Part shown: positions 8,374 through 18,200 of the stretch, piece by piece
Layout: each line of letters opens with the position of its first letter
How positions within the stretch are numbered: position 1 is the stretch's first letter
NCBI RefSeq assembly: GCF_900099805.1
Contig: NZ_FNDR01000005.1
Coordinates: 467,312-531,311, forward strand
Length of the DNA stretch: 64,000 nucleotides
DNA from: Variovorax sp. OV700
GTDB taxonomy: Bacteria > Pseudomonadota > Gammaproteobacteria > Burkholderiales > Burkholderiaceae_C
Direction: 5' to 3'
Position numbers and translations under genes: made by a program
The notes under the pieces: generated by a model
What the model was told of the DNA's origin: nothing
The model's database searches: none
What the model saw: only the letters and a program-made list of their open reading frames with translations

Positions 8374-9183
8374 TCACTTGATGATCATGCCCTTGAGCGC
8401 AGGGTCGGCGGGAGGTGCCTTGAGCTTCATGTCGCGCAGCGTCTTCATCAGCAGCCGGGCAATCATGAGATTGCGATGCCGCTTGTGGTTGGCGGGTATC
8501 ACGTACCACGGCGCGTGCTCGGTCGAGGTTGCGCGCAGAGCCTTGTCGTAGGCCTCCTGGTAGACGTTCCACTTGGTGCGCACCTCGAGGTCGCCCATGC
8601 TGAACTTCCATTGCTTGCCGGGCGTGTCGATGCGGGCCTGCAGACGTTCGCGCTGCTCGTCCTTGTCGATGTGAAGCATGCACTTGACGACGGCCGTGCC
8701 GGTCTCGACCAGCAGACGCTCGAAATCATTGATCTGCGCATAGCGCCGCCTGGCCTCGGCCTTGTCGATCCAGCCCTCGACCACGGGCACCAGCACGTCT
8801 TCGTAGTGGCTGCGGTTCCACACCGCGATTTCGCCCGCGCGAGGCACGACCGCATGGCAGCGCCAGAGATAGTCGTGTGCGCGTTCGTCGTCGCTCGGCG
8901 CCTTGAAGGCCGTGACCCGGACACCCAGCGGAGAAGTGCGCGAAAAAACCCAGCGCACGGTGCCGTCCTTGCCGCTGGTGTCCATGCCTTGCAGCACCAG
9001 CAAGACCTTGCGGCGGCCCTCGGCATGCAACAGGTCCTGCATTTCGTCGAGTTCGACCGCGAGGGCGTCGATCTCTGCGACCTGCGCGGCTGTGTTTCCC
9101 TCCAGAAAGGGTGTTTCGCCGGGGCTTACCTGCGAGAGTTTGAACGTGTTGCCATCGACGCGGTATTTCTTGAGGTTGGCCAT
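8374..9183 (-). CDS. Polyphosphate kinase 2 family protein
   Basis: PPK2 enzymes transfer phosphate between inorganic polyphosphate and nucleotides. The protein has 269 residues. Walker A QGMDTSGKDG spans 65-74 with K72, and the VWNRSHYEDVLVPVVEG block carries the Walker B/lid region typical of single-domain PPK2. The C-terminal APWYVIPANHKRHRNLMIARLL is a family hallmark. The ATG at 9183 gives the usual start MANLKKYRVD; the open frame upstream overlaps hslR. Whether AMP, ADP or NDP is preferred cannot be judged here. It lies 52 bases downstream of the S4 protein gene on the same strand. Confidence 0.9.
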   Translation of the reverse strand: MANLKKYRVDGNTFKLSQVSPGETPFLEGNTAAQVAEIDALAVELDEMQDLLHAEGRRKVLLVLQGMDTSGKDGTVRWVFSRTSPLGVRVTAFKAPSDDERAHDYLWRCHAVVPRAGEIAVWNRSHYEDVLVPVVEGWIDKAEARRRYAQINDFERLLVETGTAVVKCMLHIDKDEQRERLQARIDTPGKQWKFSMGDLEVRTKWNVYQEAYDKALRATSTEHAPWYVIPANHKRHRNLMIARLLMKTLRDMKLKAPPADPALKGMIIK

Positions 9184-9235
9184 GAACCCGGGCTCCGTGC
9201 AAAGACACGCAGCGTACGCGATCGGCCGCGGGCGA

Positions 9236-9670
9236 TCAGCGATCGGTGTCGTCGGGATCGATGGACGCGCTCCAGCGGTTGTCCCAATCGGCATGCCGTG
9301 CCGCACCGTCGAGCTCGCGTCGGTCGCGCTTGGTCGGCCGGCCCTGCACGATGGCCAGTGCCGGTTCGCTGCCCATGCGGCGTTGCTCGCGCATCTCGGC
9401 CTGCGCCGCAATGCTCTCCGGCGTTTCTTCATAAAGCTGCTGCGCTACGGGCGCCGGCCCGCGCTGGCCGCTCAAGCCGCGCACCCTGACCGTGCGCGTC
9501 ACGGCGCCCAGGCGTATGGCCACGGTGTCCCCCGCCTTGACCTCCCGGGACGCCTTGGCGATGTCGCCGTTGACCTGTATCCGGTTTTTGCCGATTTCAT
9601 CCGCAGCCAGGGATCGCGTCTTGAAGAAGCGGGCGGCCCAGAGCCATTTGTCGATGCGCAAGCGATCCAT
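9236..9670 (-). CDS. hslR: RNA-binding S4 domain protein (Hsp15 family)
   Basis: A 144-residue basic protein with an N-terminal S4 domain (RIDKWLWAARFFKTRSLA, then NRIQVNGDIAKASREVKAGD), as in heat-shock protein 15. In E. coli Hsp15 binds stalled 50S subunits that carry nascent chains and helps recycle them. The C-terminal tail (EMREQRRMGSEPALAIVQGRPTKRDRREL) is highly charged, as in the family. The ATG at 9670 gives the canonical MDRLRIDKWLW start. Only two bases separate it from the stop of tctE upstream on the same strand, so it may be read from the tctDE transcript. Confidence 0.88.
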   Translation of the reverse strand: MDRLRIDKWLWAARFFKTRSLAADEIGKNRIQVNGDIAKASREVKAGDTVAIRLGAVTRTVRVRGLSGQRGPAPVAQQLYEETPESIAAQAEMREQRRMGSEPALAIVQGRPTKRDRRELDGAARHADWDNRWSASIDPDDTDR

Positions 9671-9672
9671 AT

Positions 9673-11094
9673 TCAAGAATTGTGGCGGTAGACCGGGAGC
9701 CGCACGACAGCGTCGAGCCCGACCACCTGTGCGGAATTTTCCTGCACGCTGCGGTTGTCCAGGCTGATCCGTCCGCCCAGGGCGAGCACGATCTCGCGGC
9801 AGATTGCAAGGCCCAGCCCGGAGCCGCTGGCCGTGTCGCCGGCGGCGAAGGGCGCGAACAGGCGCTGGCGCAGTTCGGCCGAAATGCCAGGGCCCTCGTC
9901 GCGCACCGTCAGAACGGCTTCGTTCTCGTCGGAGCGCACCATGACGGAGAGCGCGCCGCCCCGCGGGCTCTGCTTGATGGCGTTGTGCAGCAGGTTGCGC
10001 GTGAGCTCCTGCAGCATCCACTGGTGCGCGCGCACCGTCACGGGGTGGTCGATGTCCAGCTCGAAATCGAGCGACTTGTCTGCGATCAGTGGTGAGAGGT
10101 CCAGCGCAATCTGCCGCACCACCTCGCCGAGTTCCAGCGGAACCGATTCCGGCTGCTGCCGCAGCTGCTCGACCTTGGCGAGCGACAGCATCTGGTTGGC
10201 GAGCGTGGTGGCACGCTCCACCGTCTGGCTGATTTCGCGGAGCGCCTGTTCGGGCGCCACATCGCCGCGCCTTGCCGACTGCACCTGCGCCTTCAGGACG
10301 GCCAGCGGCGTGCGCAACTGATGGGCACTGTCGCGCACGAAGCGCTTCTGGTGGTCGAGCAGGCGCTGCAGCCGGCCCATGACCTCGGTGGTGGCGTCGA
10401 CCAGCGGCCGTAGTTCACGCGGGGCATCGGGCGCATCGATGGGCGACAGGTCGTCGGCCGCACGCTTCTCGATGGCTTCGCCGAGCTCCCGCACCGGCCG
10501 CGTGGCGCGCTGCACCACCAGCACCGTGACCAGCGCGATGACGCCCATCAGCAGCAGCTGCCGCCACAGCATGTCGACGAGCAGCTTGCGCACCAGCGTT
10601 TCGCGCAGCTCGAGGGTTTCGGCCACCTGCACCACGGCCATGCCGCGGCCGCGGCCGCTGGACACGGGTTGCAGCAGCACCGCCATCCGAACGGGCTGGT
10701 CGCGAAAGCGCGCATCGTAGAAATCGACCAGCGCCGAATAGGCTCCGCGATCGGGGATGCGGCCACGCCAGAACGGCAGTTCGGCAAAGCCCGAAACCAT
10801 CTCGCCATCGAGCGCCGAAACCCGATAGAAAAGCCGGCTGCGGTTGTCCGCCTCGAAGGCTTCCAGCGCGGAGTAGGGCACGATGGCGCGCAGCCGCGCC
10901 CCGTCGTCGTAGCCTTCGACGTCGAGCTGCTCGCCGATGGTCTTGGCCGACGCGAGCAGCGTGCGGTCGTAGGCGGTGGTGGCTGCGGCCAGGCTCTGCC
11001 GGTACAGGCTCACGCTGTTGATCACGATGAAAATGGCCACCGGCGCGAGAATGCCGAACAGCAGCCTCGCGCGCAGCGACAAGGCCGCCTTCAT
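9673..11094 (-). CDS. tctE: Sensor histidine kinase, TctE type
   Basis: A 473-residue inner-membrane kinase. TM1 is at about 10-30, a periplasmic sensing domain at 31-175, TM2 at 176-195 and then HAMP. The H-box RDSAHQLRTPL contains the phospho-accepting H258. The N-box NLLHNAIKQSP and G-boxes DEGPGIS and GSGLGLAI complete the ATPase domain. Its start overlaps the end of the response regulator gene by 4 bases (11091-11094). It lies divergently from tctCBA, so it probably senses a tricarboxylate such as citrate and controls that transporter; the ligand is inferred from context. Confidence 0.9.
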   Translation of the reverse strand: MKAALSLRARLLFGILAPVAIFIVINSVSLYRQSLAAATTAYDRTLLASAKTIGEQLDVEGYDDGARLRAIVPYSALEAFEADNRSRLFYRVSALDGEMVSGFAELPFWRGRIPDRGAYSALVDFYDARFRDQPVRMAVLLQPVSSGRGRGMAVVQVAETLELRETLVRKLLVDMLWRQLLLMGVIALVTVLVVQRATRPVRELGEAIEKRAADDLSPIDAPDAPRELRPLVDATTEVMGRLQRLLDHQKRFVRDSAHQLRTPLAVLKAQVQSARRGDVAPEQALREISQTVERATTLANQMLSLAKVEQLRQQPESVPLELGEVVRQIALDLSPLIADKSLDFELDIDHPVTVRAHQWMLQELTRNLLHNAIKQSPRGGALSVMVRSDENEAVLTVRDEGPGISAELRQRLFAPFAAGDTASGSGLGLAICREIVLALGGRISLDNRSVQENSAQVVGLDAVVRLPVYRHNS

Positions 11095-11771
11095 GGCTCC
11101 GCGCGCAAGAGATAGCCCAGTCCGCGCAGCGTCATCAGCGCGGCACCGGTGCCCACGAGCTTCTTGCGAAGGCGATACACCACCACCTCGACAGCCTCGT
11201 ATTGCACGTCGGTCTCGCCCGGAAACACGAGCTCGAAAAGCCGTTCCTTGCTGACCGCATGGCCCGGCTTCATCATCAGCGCCTTGAGCAGCGCCAGTTC
11301 GCGCGGCGTGAGTTCCAGGATGCCGCCGCGGTGGTAGATGGCGCCGCTTTCGGGCTCGAAACGCAGGCCGCCGACCTCCTGTGGATTGAGGATTACGTCG
11401 GCGCCGGCGTTCTGGTGGCGCCGTCGCAGGGCGCGGATGCGCGCTTCGAGCTCATCGAGGTCGAAGGGCTTGGGCAGGTAGTCGTCGGCACCGGCATTCA
11501 GGCCCATGATGCGGTCGCCCACCGTGCCGCGGGCGGTCAGCAGCAGCACGGGCGTGCGCAGTCCCGCGGCGCGCGCCTCGGCCAGCACCTGGAGGCCGTC
11601 CAGGTTCGGCAGGCTCAGGTCGAGCGCCACCACGTCCGGCTCCAGGGCGCGCCATTGCTCGACGGCCAGGGCGCCATCGCCGCAGATGCGCACGTCGATC
11701 TTGCTGCGGGCGAGGGCGCGCTGCAGGGTGACCTGCATCGAGGGATCGTCTTCAACCAGCAGCAGCTTCAT
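11091..11771 (-). CDS. tctD: OmpR-family response regulator, TctD type
   Basis: A 226-residue two-domain regulator. The receiver domain has the acidic pocket E7/D8/D9, the phospho-acceptor D51 (VALDLSLPNLDG) and the conserved lysine in LPKPFDL. The C-terminal winged helix includes LTPRELALLKALM and VVVYRLRKKL. It is the first gene of a tctDE unit and diverges from tctC across a 127-base gap that should hold its binding sites. Homologous TctD activates the tctCBA transporter genes. Confidence 0.9.
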   Translation of the reverse strand: MKLLLVEDDPSMQVTLQRALARSKIDVRICGDGALAVEQWRALEPDVVALDLSLPNLDGLQVLAEARAAGLRTPVLLLTARGTVGDRIMGLNAGADDYLPKPFDLDELEARIRALRRRHQNAGADVILNPQEVGGLRFEPESGAIYHRGGILELTPRELALLKALMMKPGHAVSKERLFELVFPGETDVQYEAVEVVVYRLRKKLVGTGAALMTLRGLGYLLRAEP

Positions 11772-11898
11772 GGACGTGGAGGGGGCAATGGTACTTCGGT
11801 GTTTTCCCCAGTCCGGTGGACAGCCAACTGACAGCGGGGCGGCGCATGATAGCGGCTCAGGTCCAAGTCAGGTTTTCTTTAGTTACCAGGAGACATCG

Positions 11899-12858
11899 AT
11901 GCGTCGCGACACCTTTTTGAAGTCATTGGCCGCGCTGGCCGCCGCCGGAGCGCTGCCGTTGTCGGCGCGCGCCGCAGCCAACGTCAAGATGATGATTCCA
12001 GCCAACCCGGGCGGTGGCTGGGACACCACGGGCCGCGCGCTGGGCAAGGCATTGACCGAAGCCAAGCAGGCGGACACGGTCACCTATGACAACAAGGGCG
12101 GCGCCGCCGGCGCACTGGGCCTGGCCCAGTTCGTGAACGGCTCCAAGGGCGATCCGAATGCGCTCATGGTGATGGGCTCCGTCATGCTCGGCGGCATCAT
12201 CACCGGCAAGCCGCCGGTCAATCTTTCGCAGGCCACGCCCATTGCGCGCATGACCACCGAATACAACGTCTTCGTGCTGCCGGCCAATTCGCCGTTCAAG
12301 ACCATGAAGGACGTGGTCGATCAGCTCAAGAAAGATCCCGGCAGCGTCAAGTGGGGCGGCGGTTCGCGCGGCTCCACCGAGCACATTGCCGCGGCCATGA
12401 TCGCGCAGAAGTCCGGCGCCGATCCGTCCAAGATCAACTACGTGGCCTTCCGGGGCGGCGGCGAGGCCACGGCGGCCATTCTGGGCGGCAACGTCACCAT
12501 CGGCGGCAGCGGCTACAGCGAGTTCGCCGAGTACATCGCCGCCGGCAAGATGAAAGCCGTCGCCGTCACGTCCGCCCAGCGCCTGCCGGGCATCAACGTG
12601 CCCACGCTCAAGGAGCAGGGCATCGATGTCGAGATCGGCAACTGGCGCGGCGTCTACGGCGCCCCCGGCATCACCGCCGAGCAGCGCAAGGCGCTGACCG
12701 ACATGGTGCTGGCTGCCCTCAAGAGCCCGTCGTGGGCCGAATCGCTCAAGAAGAACGACTGGACGCCGGCCGTGCTTTCGGGCGAGGCTTTTGCCAAGTT
12801 CGTCGACGACGACTTCGCCAGCCTGCGCGCCATCATGGCCAAGTCCGGAATGATTTGA
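11899..12858 (+). CDS. tctC: Tripartite tricarboxylate transporter substrate-binding protein
   Basis: A 319-residue periplasmic receptor with an alanine-rich signal peptide (basic MRRDTFLKS, cleavage near ARAAANVKM). The mature part has the Bug/TctC fold, with PANPGGGWDTTGRALGKAL and NKGGAAGALGLAQF forming the two carboxylate-contacting loops. The ATG at 11899 has a good AGGAG site nine bases upstream. It heads tctCBA, delivers the substrate to the TctAB membrane pair, and is preceded divergently by the tctDE regulators. The GGGWDTTGRAL version of loop 1 is typical of true TctC rather than of orphan Bug proteins. Confidence 0.93.
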   Translation: MRRDTFLKSLAALAAAGALPLSARAAANVKMMIPANPGGGWDTTGRALGKALTEAKQADTVTYDNKGGAAGALGLAQFVNGSKGDPNALMVMGSVMLGGIITGKPPVNLSQATPIARMTTEYNVFVLPANSPFKTMKDVVDQLKKDPGSVKWGGGSRGSTEHIAAAMIAQKSGADPSKINYVAFRGGGEATAAILGGNVTIGGSGYSEFAEYIAAGKMKAVAVTSAQRLPGINVPTLKEQGIDVEIGNWRGVYGAPGITAEQRKALTDMVLAALKSPSWAESLKKNDWTPAVLSGEAFAKFVDDDFASLRAIMAKSGMI

Positions 12859-12862
12859 ACCT

Positions 12863-12990
12863 CGGTCGCCCCCAGTCTTCGCGCACTTCGTGTCGCTACG
12901 CCAACCCCCTACCGGGGGGGCAACACCAGCGGCCCGGCAAAGCCCGTTCCGCGGTGTTTCTGGAAGGGGATGGGGGCTCTTTCGCTAGTG
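12863..12990. repeat. Palindromic GC-rich intergenic repeat between tctC and tctB
   Basis: This stretch has a CCCCC-tacc-GGGGG mini-hairpin (around 12905-12919) followed by an imperfect hairpin with arms AACACC (12922-12927) + GCGG (12929-12932) and CCGC (12949-12952) + GGTGTT (12953-12958). I recall very similar text in many intergenic regions of Variovorax, Acidovorax and Polaromonas, which would make it a REP-like family; only one copy is in this window. Being inside an operon, it may set the ratio of TctC to TctBA by stabilising or terminating the mRNA. Confidence 0.55.
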
Positions 12991-13038
12991 TGACCTTTCA
13001 ATGGGTCCCATTCCTTTCCCTGACTGTGGGAGCAAAAA

Positions 13039-13575
13039 ATGACAACTCCAGAATCCTCGGTCTCACCGCAACCCGCGGCCATCTGGCCGCAAACCCTGGT
13101 CGGCGTCGGCGTGCTGCTGACCGGCCTGGCGCTGGCTTTCGGCGCCATCGGCATTCCTTCCGAAGCCGGCTATGGCGGCGTCGGCCCTAACTTCCTGCCC
13201 TGGCTGGTGTCGGGCGTGCTCACGCTGTGCGGCGGCTGGATCCTGTGGGAAGCACGCAGCGGCGGCTTTCGTGAGCTCGATGCACCCACGGGCGCCGAGC
13301 AGGCCTATTGGCCGGGTTTCGTCTGGGTGTCGGCAGGCCTGCTGCTCAATGCGGCGCTCATCACCCAACTCGGCTTCATCCTGAGCTGTACGCTGTGCTA
13401 CGTGATGGCGGTGCAGGGCTTGCGCCGCGCCAGCGGACAGCCTTCGGCCAATCTGCCGCGAACCTGGGCCATCGATTTGCTGACCGGCGCGCTCATTGCC
13501 GCACCCGTGTTCTGGATGTTCACCAAGTTCCTGGCCATCAACCTGCCGGGCCTCACCACCACCGGTTGGATCTGA
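13039..13575 (+). CDS. tctB: Tripartite tricarboxylate transporter small membrane subunit
   Basis: A 178-residue integral membrane protein with four predicted transmembrane segments (about 15-38, 48-65, 88-120 and 143-170), the standard TctB topology. The N-terminal segment with TLVGVGVLLTGLALAFGAIGIP and FLPWLVSGVLTLCGG is typical. It pairs with TctA to form the permease. The stop codon lies 1 base before the tctA ATG, so translation is coupled. GGAG nine bases before the ATG is a plausible ribosome binding site. Confidence 0.9.
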   Translation: MTTPESSVSPQPAAIWPQTLVGVGVLLTGLALAFGAIGIPSEAGYGGVGPNFLPWLVSGVLTLCGGWILWEARSGGFRELDAPTGAEQAYWPGFVWVSAGLLLNAALITQLGFILSCTLCYVMAVQGLRRASGQPSANLPRTWAIDLLTGALIAAPVFWMFTKFLAINLPGLTTTGWI

Positions 13576-13576
13576 C

Positions 13577-15091
13577 ATGGAAATCTTCAACGCACTCATG
13601 ACGGGTTTCGCCGCGGCGATCACCCCTGTCAATCTGCTCTGGTGCCTGGTGGGCTGTGCCCTCGGCACGGCCGTTGGCGTGCTGCCGGGCATCGGGCCCG
13701 CTGTGGCGGTTGCCATGCTGCTGCCGATCACGGGCAAGGTCGAGATCACGGCCTCGATGATCTTCTTCTCGGGCATCTACTACGGCGCCATGTACGGCGG
13801 TTCGACCACGTCGATCCTGCTCAACACGCCGGGTGAGACGGCCAGCATGGTCACGGCCATGGAAGGCAACAAGATGGCCAAGAGCGGACGGGCGGGCGCT
13901 GCGCTCGCGACCGCCGCCATCGGCTCCTTCGTGGCCGGCACCATCGCCACGGTCATCGTCACGCTGTTCGCACCCTTCGTGGCCGAGTTCGCCGTGAAGC
14001 TCGGGCCGCCCGAGTATTTCCTGCTGATGCTGCTGGCCTTCACCACGGTGAGCGCGGTGCTGGGCAAGAGCACGTTGCGCGGCATGACGGCGCTGTTCAT
14101 CGGCCTGGCGGCCGGCTGCGTCGGCCTCGACCAGATCTCGGGCCAGGGCCGGTACACCGGCGGCGTGCCAGAACTGCTCGACGGCATCGAGATCGTGCTG
14201 GTGGCCGTGGGCCTGTTTGCGGTGGCCGAAGTGCTGTACGCCGTGCTCTACGAGGGCAAGGTGGTCGAAGGCCAGAACAGGCTGAGCCGCGTCCACATGA
14301 CCAAGCGCGACTGGAAACGCTCGATCCCGGCATGGTTGCGCGGCACCGCCATCGGCACGCCGTTCGGCTGCATTCCCGCCGGCGGCACCGAGATCCCGAC
14401 TTTCCTGAGCTACGCGATGGAAAAGAAACTGGCCAAGAACCCGGAAGACAAGGCCGAGTTCGGTACCGCTGGCGCCATCGAAGGCGTGGCCGGCCCCGAA
14501 GCCGCCAACAACGCCACGGTGACCGCCGCGCTGATTCCGCTGCTCACGCTGGGCATTCCGACGTCGAACACCACCGCCATCCTGCTCGGCGCGTTCCAGA
14601 ACTACGGTATCCAGCCGGGACCGCAGTTGTTCACCACCTCGGCTGCCCTGGTGTGGGCACTGATCGCGTCGCTCTACATCGGCAACGTGATGCTGCTGGT
14701 GCTGAACCTGCCGATGGTCGGCCTGTGGGTCAAGCTGCTGAAGATTCCGAAGCCGCAGCTCTATGCGGGCATCTTGATCTTCGCGACGGTGGGTGCCTAC
14801 GGCATGCGCCAGAGCGCGTTCGACCTGTTCCTGCTGTACGGGATCGGCCTGCTCGGCGTGGTGATGCGGCGCTTCGACTTTCCGACCGCTCCTGTGGTGG
14901 TGGGCATGATTCTGGGGCCGCTCGCTGAAGCGCAGTTGCGCAACGCCATGTCGATCGGTGAGGGCAGTGCTGTGGTGTTCTTCCAGCGGCCTATGTCGAT
15001 CACGCTGGTGGTCATCATTGTGGCTGTGCTGGTGTTGCCGCGTGTGGCTAAGCGCATGAGTGAGCGGAAGTTGGCTCGGTTGGCGGTTTGA
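13577..15091 (+). CDS. tctA: Tripartite tricarboxylate transporter large permease
   Basis: A 504-residue permease with about 11-12 transmembrane helices that performs ion-coupled uptake of the substrate delivered by TctC. The N-terminal [17 protein letters not shown] and [20 protein letters not shown] are the family signature, and the symmetrical second half carries [12 protein letters not shown] and [13 protein letters not shown]. The ATG at 13577 directly follows the tctB stop. Two hairpins follow before the converging RND operon. Confidence 0.95.
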   Translation: MEIFNALMTGFAAAITPVNLLWCLVGCALGTAVGVLPGIGPAVAVAMLLPITGKVEITASMIFFSGIYYGAMYGGSTTSILLNTPGETASMVTAMEGNKMAKSGRAGAALATAAIGSFVAGTIATVIVTLFAPFVAEFAVKLGPPEYFLLMLLAFTTVSAVLGKSTLRGMTALFIGLAAGCVGLDQISGQGRYTGGVPELLDGIEIVLVAVGLFAVAEVLYAVLYEGKVVEGQNRLSRVHMTKRDWKRSIPAWLRGTAIGTPFGCIPAGGTEIPTFLSYAMEKKLAKNPEDKAEFGTAGAIEGVAGPEAANNATVTAALIPLLTLGIPTSNTTAILLGAFQNYGIQPGPQLFTTSAALVWALIASLYIGNVMLLVLNLPMVGLWVKLLKIPKPQLYAGILIFATVGAYGMRQSAFDLFLLYGIGLLGVVMRRFDFPTAPVVVGMILGPLAEAQLRNAMSIGEGSAVVFFQRPMSITLVVIIVAVLVLPRVAKRMSERKLARLAV

Positions 15092-15093
15092 CT

Positions 15094-15121
15094 CTTCCTG
15101 CCCTCGTTTGAGGGCGGGAAG
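15094..15121 (+). terminator. Hairpin downstream of tctA
   Basis: CTTCCTGCCCTC (15094-15105) pairs with GAGGGCGGGAAG (15110-15121) with one T-G wobble and the loop GTTT. It starts two bases after the tctA stop. There is no U-run, so it may act as an mRNA end stabiliser rather than a strict intrinsic terminator. Confidence 0.55.
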
Positions 15122-15139
15122 GACAGTTGCTTCTAATAC

Positions 15140-15207
15140 CGCTGCGCGGCGCTTGCTTCCCGAGGCCGGGGCGACACCCGGCCTCGGGAAGCAAACGACA
15201 CGCAGCG
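15140..15207. repeat. Perfect 18-base inverted repeat with an outer 7-base arm
   Basis: TTGCTTCCCGAGGCCGGG (15153-15170) is followed by the loop GCGACA and its exact complement at 15177-15194. An outer pair CGCTGCG (15140-15146) and CGCAGCG (15201-15207) extends the structure. It lies between the converging tctA and RND genes. No U-tract follows on either strand, so it looks like a cruciform-forming or REP-type element that blocks converging polymerases. Confidence 0.7.
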
Positions 15208-15218
15208 TTAAAAAAGCG

Positions 15219-18200
15219 TCAACCAGCCGTCCGCTCCACCAGGTCATCATCAATATGCGGATCAGCCGGCTGCCCCCGAACCTTCCGCACAGTCCGCCGA
15301 ATCCAATGCTCGATGTCGTCCACATAAGTGAACACAGCCGGCACCACCAGCAGACTTAGCACGGTCGACGTGATCAGCCCACCGATCACCGCCATCGCCA
15401 TCGGCGACCGGAAGCTCGAATCGGCCGCGCCAAGGCCCACGGCAATCGGCAGCATGCCCGCACCCATCGCCAGGGTGGTCATGATGATGGGCCGGGCGCG
15501 CTTGTGGCAGGCATCGCGCAGGGCCTCCCAGCGGGTCATGCCGTGGTCGCGGCGCGCCACGATGGCGTACTCCACCAGCAGGATCGAGTTCTTGGTGGCA
15601 ACGCCCATCAGCATGATCAACCCGATCAGCGACGGCATCGAAAGCGCCTTCTGGCCGATGAGCAGGCCCACGAAGGCACCGCCGAGCGCCAGGGGCAGTG
15701 CGCAAAGAATCGTCACCGGATGCAGGAAGTCCTTGAACAGCAGCACCAGCACGATGTAGATGCACAGCACGCCCGTGAGCATCGCAAGGCCGAAGCTCGC
15801 GAACAGCTCGGTCATCACTTCCGCGTCGCCCACCTCGGTCACGCGCACGCCGGGCGGCAGTTTCTGGATCGAGGGCAGCGCCGTCACTGCGGTCTTGGCA
15901 TCGCCGAGCCCGACGCCCGAAAGCTCGATCTCGAAGTTGACGTTGCGCGAGCGGTCATAGCGATCAATGACGGCCGGGCCGCCTTCCATCGTCAATGAAG
16001 CCACCTGGCTCAGCATCACCGGTCCGCGCGCGCCGGGTACCGAAAGGCGGCCGAGCAGGTCGAGATTCTGCCGTGCCGAGTCTTCTAGCTTCACCACGAT
16101 GGGCACCTGCCGCTGCGCAAGGTTGAGCTTGGCCAGCGCCTGGTCGTAGTCGCCGAGCGTGGCCACGCGCAGCGTCTCGGCGATGGCTGAACTGGTCACG
16201 CCCAGGTCGGCGGCGCGTGCGAAGTCGGGGCGCACAGCGATCTCGGGGCGCACCAGGCTCGCGGTCGAGGTGATGTTGCCGAGGCCGGGAACCGTGCGCA
16301 GGTCTTTCTCGACCGCGCTGGCCGCACTGGCCAGCGCCGCCGGGTCTTCACCGGTGAGCGCGAGGATGTATTTTTCGCCCGAACCGCCGAGGCCCACGGT
16401 GCTGCGCACGCCGGGCAGGGTTTCAAGCGCCGTGCGAATCTGGTTTTCGATCACCTGTTTGCGCGGGCGGTCGCCGCGCTCGTCCAGCTTGATGGTCAGC
16501 GTGGCCTTGCGCGTTTCGGGTGTTCCGAAATTGGCGAAGGGATCGCCGCCCGCGCTGCCGCCCGCCACGGTGGTGTAGACGCTTTTCACGTGCTTGATCT
16601 GCATCACGCGGCGCCGCGTTTCTTCCGCGGCCGCAGTGGTCTGGGCGAGCGTGGAGCCGGGTGCGAGCGAGAGGTAGATCTGCGTCTGCGAGTTGTCGTC
16701 CGGCGGAATGAAGCCGGTCTTCAGCAGCGGGATCATCGCCAGCGAACCGAAGAAGAAGAGGGTGGCGAGCACCATCGTCTTGAAGCGATGGTGCGTGCTC
16801 CATTCGACGGCGCGCATGTAGGCGGTGAGCCAGCGCGGCTCCTTTTCGGCGCCGACGACCGGCTTCAGGATGTAGGCCGCCATCATGGGCGTGAGCACCC
16901 GCGCCACCACCAGCGACGCGAACACCGCCAGCGAGGCCGTCCAGCCGAACTGCTTGAAGAACTTGCCGGCCACGCCGCTCATGAAGGCCGTGGGCAGGAA
17001 CACCGCGATCAGCGTGAATGTGGTGGCGATCACCGCCAGGCCGATTTCGTCGGCCGCCTCCATGGCCGCCTCGTAAGGCGACTTGCCCATGCGCAGGTGG
17101 CGCACGATGTTTTCCACCTCCACGATGGCGTCGTCCACCAATATGCCGACCACCAGCGAGAGCGCGAGCAGCGAGATCACGTTGACCGAGAAGCCCAGCA
17201 GGTGCATGCCGATGAAGGCCGGGATCACGGACATGGGCAGTGCCACCGCCGAGACGAAAGTGGCGCGCCAGTCGCGCAGGAACAGCCACACCACGATCAC
17301 CGCCAGGATGGCGCCTTCATACAAGAGGTGCAGCGAGCCGTCGTACTCCTCTTCCACCGGGTCGACGAAGTTGAAGGCTTCCGTCAACTCGATGTCGGGG
17401 CGCTGCACGCGCAGGTCGGCCAGCGCTTTTTGAATGGCGCGGCCCACCTCCACTTCGCTGGCGCCGCGGCTGCGGGCCACTTCGAAGCCGACCACCGGTT
17501 TTCCGTTGAGCAGCGCGGCGGCGCGCGGTTCGGCGATGGTGTCGCTGATTCGCGCCACCTGGTCGAGCCGCACGCGTCGGCCATCGGAGAGCGCAATCTG
17601 CATGTCGGCGAGCTGGTCGGCCGACTGCACGGTGGCCATGGTGCGCACCGGCTGCTCGCTGCCGCCCAGGTCGATGCGGCCACCGGCGCTTTCGGTCTGC
17701 ACCTGGCGCAGCTGGCGCGAGATGTCGGCCGCCGAGGCGCCCAGCGCCTGCAGCTTGGCCGGATCGAGGTCGACATGCACCTGGCGCGTGACGCCACCCA
17801 CGCGGTTCACCGCACCCACGCCCGGAAGCGCGAGCAGTTTCTTGGTGATGTCGTTGTCCACGTACCAGCTCAGCGCCTCGATGTCCATGCGCGCCGAGGC
17901 GATGGTGAAAGCCAGCACCGGCTGGGCCGCGAAGTCGAGTTTGGTGACCACCGGGTCGCGCACGTCGGCCGGCAGGTCGGCGCGCACGCGCTGCACCGCG
18001 GACCGCACGTCGTCCACGGCCTCCTGCACCGGCTTCTCGAGCCGGAACTCGACGATCAGCGTGGCGGCGCCGTCCTGCACCTTGGTGGTGATGTGCTTCA
18101 GGCCCTGCACCGTGGCAATGGAGTTCTCGAGCTTGCGCGCGACGTCGGTCTCCAACTGCGAAGGCGCGGCCCCGGGCAGCGCCGCCGAGACCGTCACGGT

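Noticed and set aside
13553..15325. Open frame of about 590 codons opposite tctA
   Set aside because: Shadow of a conserved permease; the translation is repetitive His/Arg/Gln text.
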